Below, piece after piece: positions 61,918 to 64,000 of a stretch of 64,000 bases of DNA. The translations under genes and the position numbers were made by a program. Positions within the stretch are counted from its first letter, which is position 1, and every line of letters begins with the position of its first letter. Under the pieces are notes generated by a model. It was not told the origin of the DNA. It ran no database searches and worked only from the letters and a program-made list of their open reading frames with translations. The DNA is from Dyadobacter psychrotolerans (GTDB taxonomy: Bacteria; Bacteroidota; Bacteroidia; Cytophagales; Spirosomataceae): contig NZ_SMFL01000010.1 of NCBI RefSeq assembly GCF_004349265.1, positions 124,001 through 188,000 of the forward strand, read 5' to 3'.

Positions 61918-61925
61918 TATTCAGA

Positions 61926-64000
61926 TTATTCTCTTACTTCAATTTTACTTGCACCACTCGTGCTTTTCTTAATATGAACTACTCTTCCAAACTCTGCCTT
62001 AGAGGCTCCGGAAGCATCGATATCCACATTTTCGAAGTTCATTGCAGTTGCATCCAGTTTGCAGGCACCTGACAAATCAAAGTTAGCCGACTTGGCATTT
62101 CCTGTAAATTTGGCTTTTGATGCACCGGTGAGTTCTACAACCAGTTCGCTTACTCCCACGTTAACTTCCGTTTTAGAAGCACCCGAAACATCAATGTTTA
62201 ATTTGGACAAACCGGTAAAGCCTGAAATCCGCGCTTTATTTGCTCCTGATAAACTCACACTTTCAATCGTTGGCATTGTGATAATTAACCCGACACGGTT
62301 CCAGCTCTTATTGTCGAACAAACTAAAACCTTTCGAGCGTTTTACATGCAGCGTACCATTCTCAACACTCACCTGCAAATCATCCACATCTTCTTCTTCA
62401 CCATCGGCAGAAACATTAAATTCTGCTCCCTGCCTGATACTGATTGAATAAGCACCGCCCATATCCAGTTTTTGAAAATCACCAACCGGGAATTTTTTAA
62501 TATAATTTCCGCGCTCTCCCAGATTTAGTTCGCTGTTTTCGTCATCATAATTATATTCTTCACGGTCTTCCTGATTGTCCGAATTATTTTTGCTGATAAA
62601 TTTCTCAGGTAAATTAATACAAACCAGGCCTGAATCGCGGCGCATCACCCAGCGAAGTGTAGTCCAGTTTACATCATCATCATTTAAGTCATAATTATCA
62701 AGATGATGATAGCTGTTATTTCGGTGGGAAACCGAATTCCAGAAACTGCTCGTCATGGCAAACGGCCTGTCATAAGGGATATGCAGTGTTACGTCAATTT
62801 CCTGATTACGGAACGGATCACCTTTACCAAACTCAGGTCCTTCGCGAAACAGAAAGACTGAATCTTTAACTTCCGGTTCATATTGCATTTCCGAAGCCAG
62901 TTTACCTGCGTCTTCTCTCGTGCGTCCTCTTGAGTATGCTTTTTTCTCTAGTTTAAGACTATCGGTACTGCTGAAACCCGCGAGATAAATATCAACATCC
63001 ACATTTTCGTCGTCGTCTTCATCATTCTGATCGAGCGTTAATGTACCGTTTGGAACCGGGTAATAGGCTGTGGTAACAAAATCACCTCGTTTTGCAAAGT
63101 TGCGTGAGAAGGAAATTCCTTGAACGGTGCTGACGATACTACCTACGATCCAAAGGCCAAGCAGTGTAAGCCACACCGAGCTGCCTACGATTTTTTTGTT
63201 TGATAAAAGCGTAAGTCCTAATAAAAGAAAGGTTGCCAAAGGAACTGCTGCTACAAGAAATCCGGATAAAGTCAGGCTTGCAGGTATTTCCTGTAAAATC
63301 CGCATAGGAATTGGCATATCTTCAAAAGGCGCCGCATTCGTAAATCCAAGCATAATTCCGCCGGCGATAACCAGGCTAATCAGAGCAAGTGCTGAAACAC
63401 CTACCAGAAAAATACCAACCAGAATTCTTAAAACAGGTCCTAAACCTTTAAGCAACTTGCCCAGCGCACCGATAATTAACGCAATGGCACGGAAAGGGAA
63501 AAGTAAAATTTTGGACAGTGCATTTTCTTCACCTGTTTTTTCATCAAGGTTCAGGCTTTGTTTAATATTCGATTCGATGTTGGACAGTGTTATCGGTTCA
63601 CCCTGCATTTCCATTTTCTCGGTCAAGGTATGCGCAACCGGCGCGATAATCCACAGCACAATATAAATCAGGAATCCTGTACCAAAGAACAAAATAGAAA
63701 GTACCCAAAGGAAACGGACGACACCCAGATCAACCCCGAAATAGGAAGCAACACCGGCAGCTACACCACCCACAACCTTACGATCGGGATCACGATAAAA
63801 TTTCTTGATTTTGGTATCTTCTTCCAAAGTTGAAGAACCGGGAAAGGCAACCCACATGGCTATATACACCAGCACCATAAAACCTGAAAAGGGTCCAAAT
63901 TCATCTTCCATGTCCAGGTTAAAAATACCGGAACCGGCAGGAAGACCGATCACTGCAAACAAAAATGCAAGTCTTACCCAAAGCGGATCAATCGTGAAGT
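61926..64000 (-). CDS. PspC-domain membrane protein fused to GIN (DUF2807) domain (5' end cut by window)
   Basis: At least 690 residues; the frame is open to the right edge, so the true start is beyond 64000. The first visible residues (FTIDPLWVRLAFLFAVIGLPAG) belong to one PspC unit, and a second complete unit follows (KKFYRDPDRKVVGGVAAGVASYFG; VVRFLWVLSILFFGTGFLIYIVLWIIAP). Next come four membrane helices (about LRILVGIFLVGVSALAL to GLWIVGSIVSTVQG) and a long periplasmic part. The C-terminus is a DUF2807 domain with SLSGANKARISG and DVSGASKTEVNV repeats like the next gene. PspC domains sense envelope stress; the fusion places the beta-helix outside the membrane. Confidence 0.9.
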   Translation of the reverse strand, partial: FTIDPLWVRLAFLFAVIGLPAGSGIFNLDMEDEFGPFSGFMVLVYIAMWVAFPGSSTLEEDTKIKKFYRDPDRKVVGGVAAGVASYFGVDLGVVRFLWVLSILFFGTGFLIYIVLWIIAPVAHTLTEKMEMQGEPITLSNIESNIKQSLNLDEKTGEENALSKILLFPFRAIALIIGALGKLLKGLGPVLRILVGIFLVGVSALALISLVIAGGIMLGFTNAAPFEDMPIPMRILQEIPASLTLSGFLVAAVPLATFLLLGLTLLSNKKIVGSSVWLTLLGLWIVGSIVSTVQGISFSRNFAKRGDFVTTAYYPVPNGTLTLDQNDEDDDENVDVDIYLAGFSSTDSLKLEKKAYSRGRTREDAGKLASEMQYEPEVKDSVFLFREGPEFGKGDPFRNQEIDVTLHIPYDRPFAMTSSFWNSVSHRNNSYHHLDNYDLNDDDVNWTTLRWVMRRDSGLVCINLPEKFISKNNSDNQEDREEYNYDDENSELNLGERGNYIKKFPVGDFQKLDMGGAYSISIRQGAEFNVSADGEEEDVDDLQVSVENGTLHVKRSKGFSLFDNKSWNRVGLIITMPTIESVSLSGANKARISGFTGLSKLNIDVSGASKTEVNVGVSELVVELTGASKAKFTGNAKSANFDLSGACKLDATAMNFENVDIDASGASKAEFGRVVHIKKSTSGASKIEVRE

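Noticed and set aside
63127-63666. 179-codon open frame antisense to the PspC-DUF2807 gene
   Set aside because: It covers membrane helices of a clear gene and shows no domain of its own.
1-64000. CRISPR array, tRNA, rRNA or prophage
   Set aside because: No regularly spaced repeats, cloverleaf candidates, rRNA sequence, or phage structural genes were noticed on reading; a covariance-model scan was not possible.

Overview
The window looks like chromosome of a Bacteroidota bacterium, most probably a Cytophagales/Spirosomataceae member such as Dyadobacter (inference from gene content, not from a search). The evidence is a SusC/SusD pair, a type IX secretion C-terminal sorting domain, several TAnnTTTG (-7 type) promoter boxes, weak ribosome binding sites, DUF3857 transglutaminase-like proteins, GIN-domain (DUF2807) proteins and the ligase-associated DNA-repair operon. 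Genes are densely packed. I see no rRNA, tRNA, CRISPR array, prophage or intact insertion sequence.

Layout. 1-5154: a Tat-exported phospholipase C (cut by the window edge), a MocR-type regulator, and a divergent TonB-dependent receptor. 5346-12248: mostly housekeeping and single genes (PAS histidine kinase, alpha/beta hydrolase, RluE-like pseudouridine synthase, YccF, quinone oxidoreductase, DUF3500 protein, dGTPase). 12377-17321: a compact signalling operon (FIST sensor, PAS kinase, single-domain response regulator, REC-PAS-kinase-REC hybrid). 17422-18627: a CDGSH iron-sulfur protein and a lipoprotein-like esterase. 18640-27014 (minus strand): the exonuclease / ATP-dependent ligase / DEXH helicase / PdeM phosphoesterase repair operon, with one AAA_14-DUF4143 ATPase gene inside it and a second at its end. 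Each ATPase gene is preceded directly by its own long palindrome. 27155-33987: a small DUF5618 protein, an iron/cobalamin-type ABC importer, and several small stand-alone enzymes. 34054-43034 (minus): a trans-4-hydroxyproline catabolic operon (deaminase, semialdehyde dehydrogenase, epimerase, D-hydroxyproline oxidase) that ends at a strong terminator, then a secreted DUF885 peptidase, an amino-acid permease and a 35-residue membrane peptide. 43245-47258: two DUF3857 transglutaminase-like exported proteins. 47444-56041: an oxidoreductase, then SusC/SusD and a T9SS-targeted SGNH esterase behind a perfect LacI-type operator. 56125-64000 (minus): AIM24 protein, GltX, RidA, acyl-CoA thioesterase, an outer-membrane beta-barrel protein and two DUF2807 proteins, one fused to PspC domains and cut by the right edge.

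The strongest candidate for something undescribed is the AAA_14-DUF4143 module. Two diverged ATPases with intact Walker motifs and a PD-(D/E)XK-like C-terminal motif each carry a different odd-centred palindrome (45 bp perfect; 35 bp with one mismatched pair) within 1-14 bases of the start codon. A -7-type promoter box lies 3-5 bases before each ATG, which predicts nearly leaderless, self-regulated transcripts. Both sit in or beside the same DNA-repair operon.
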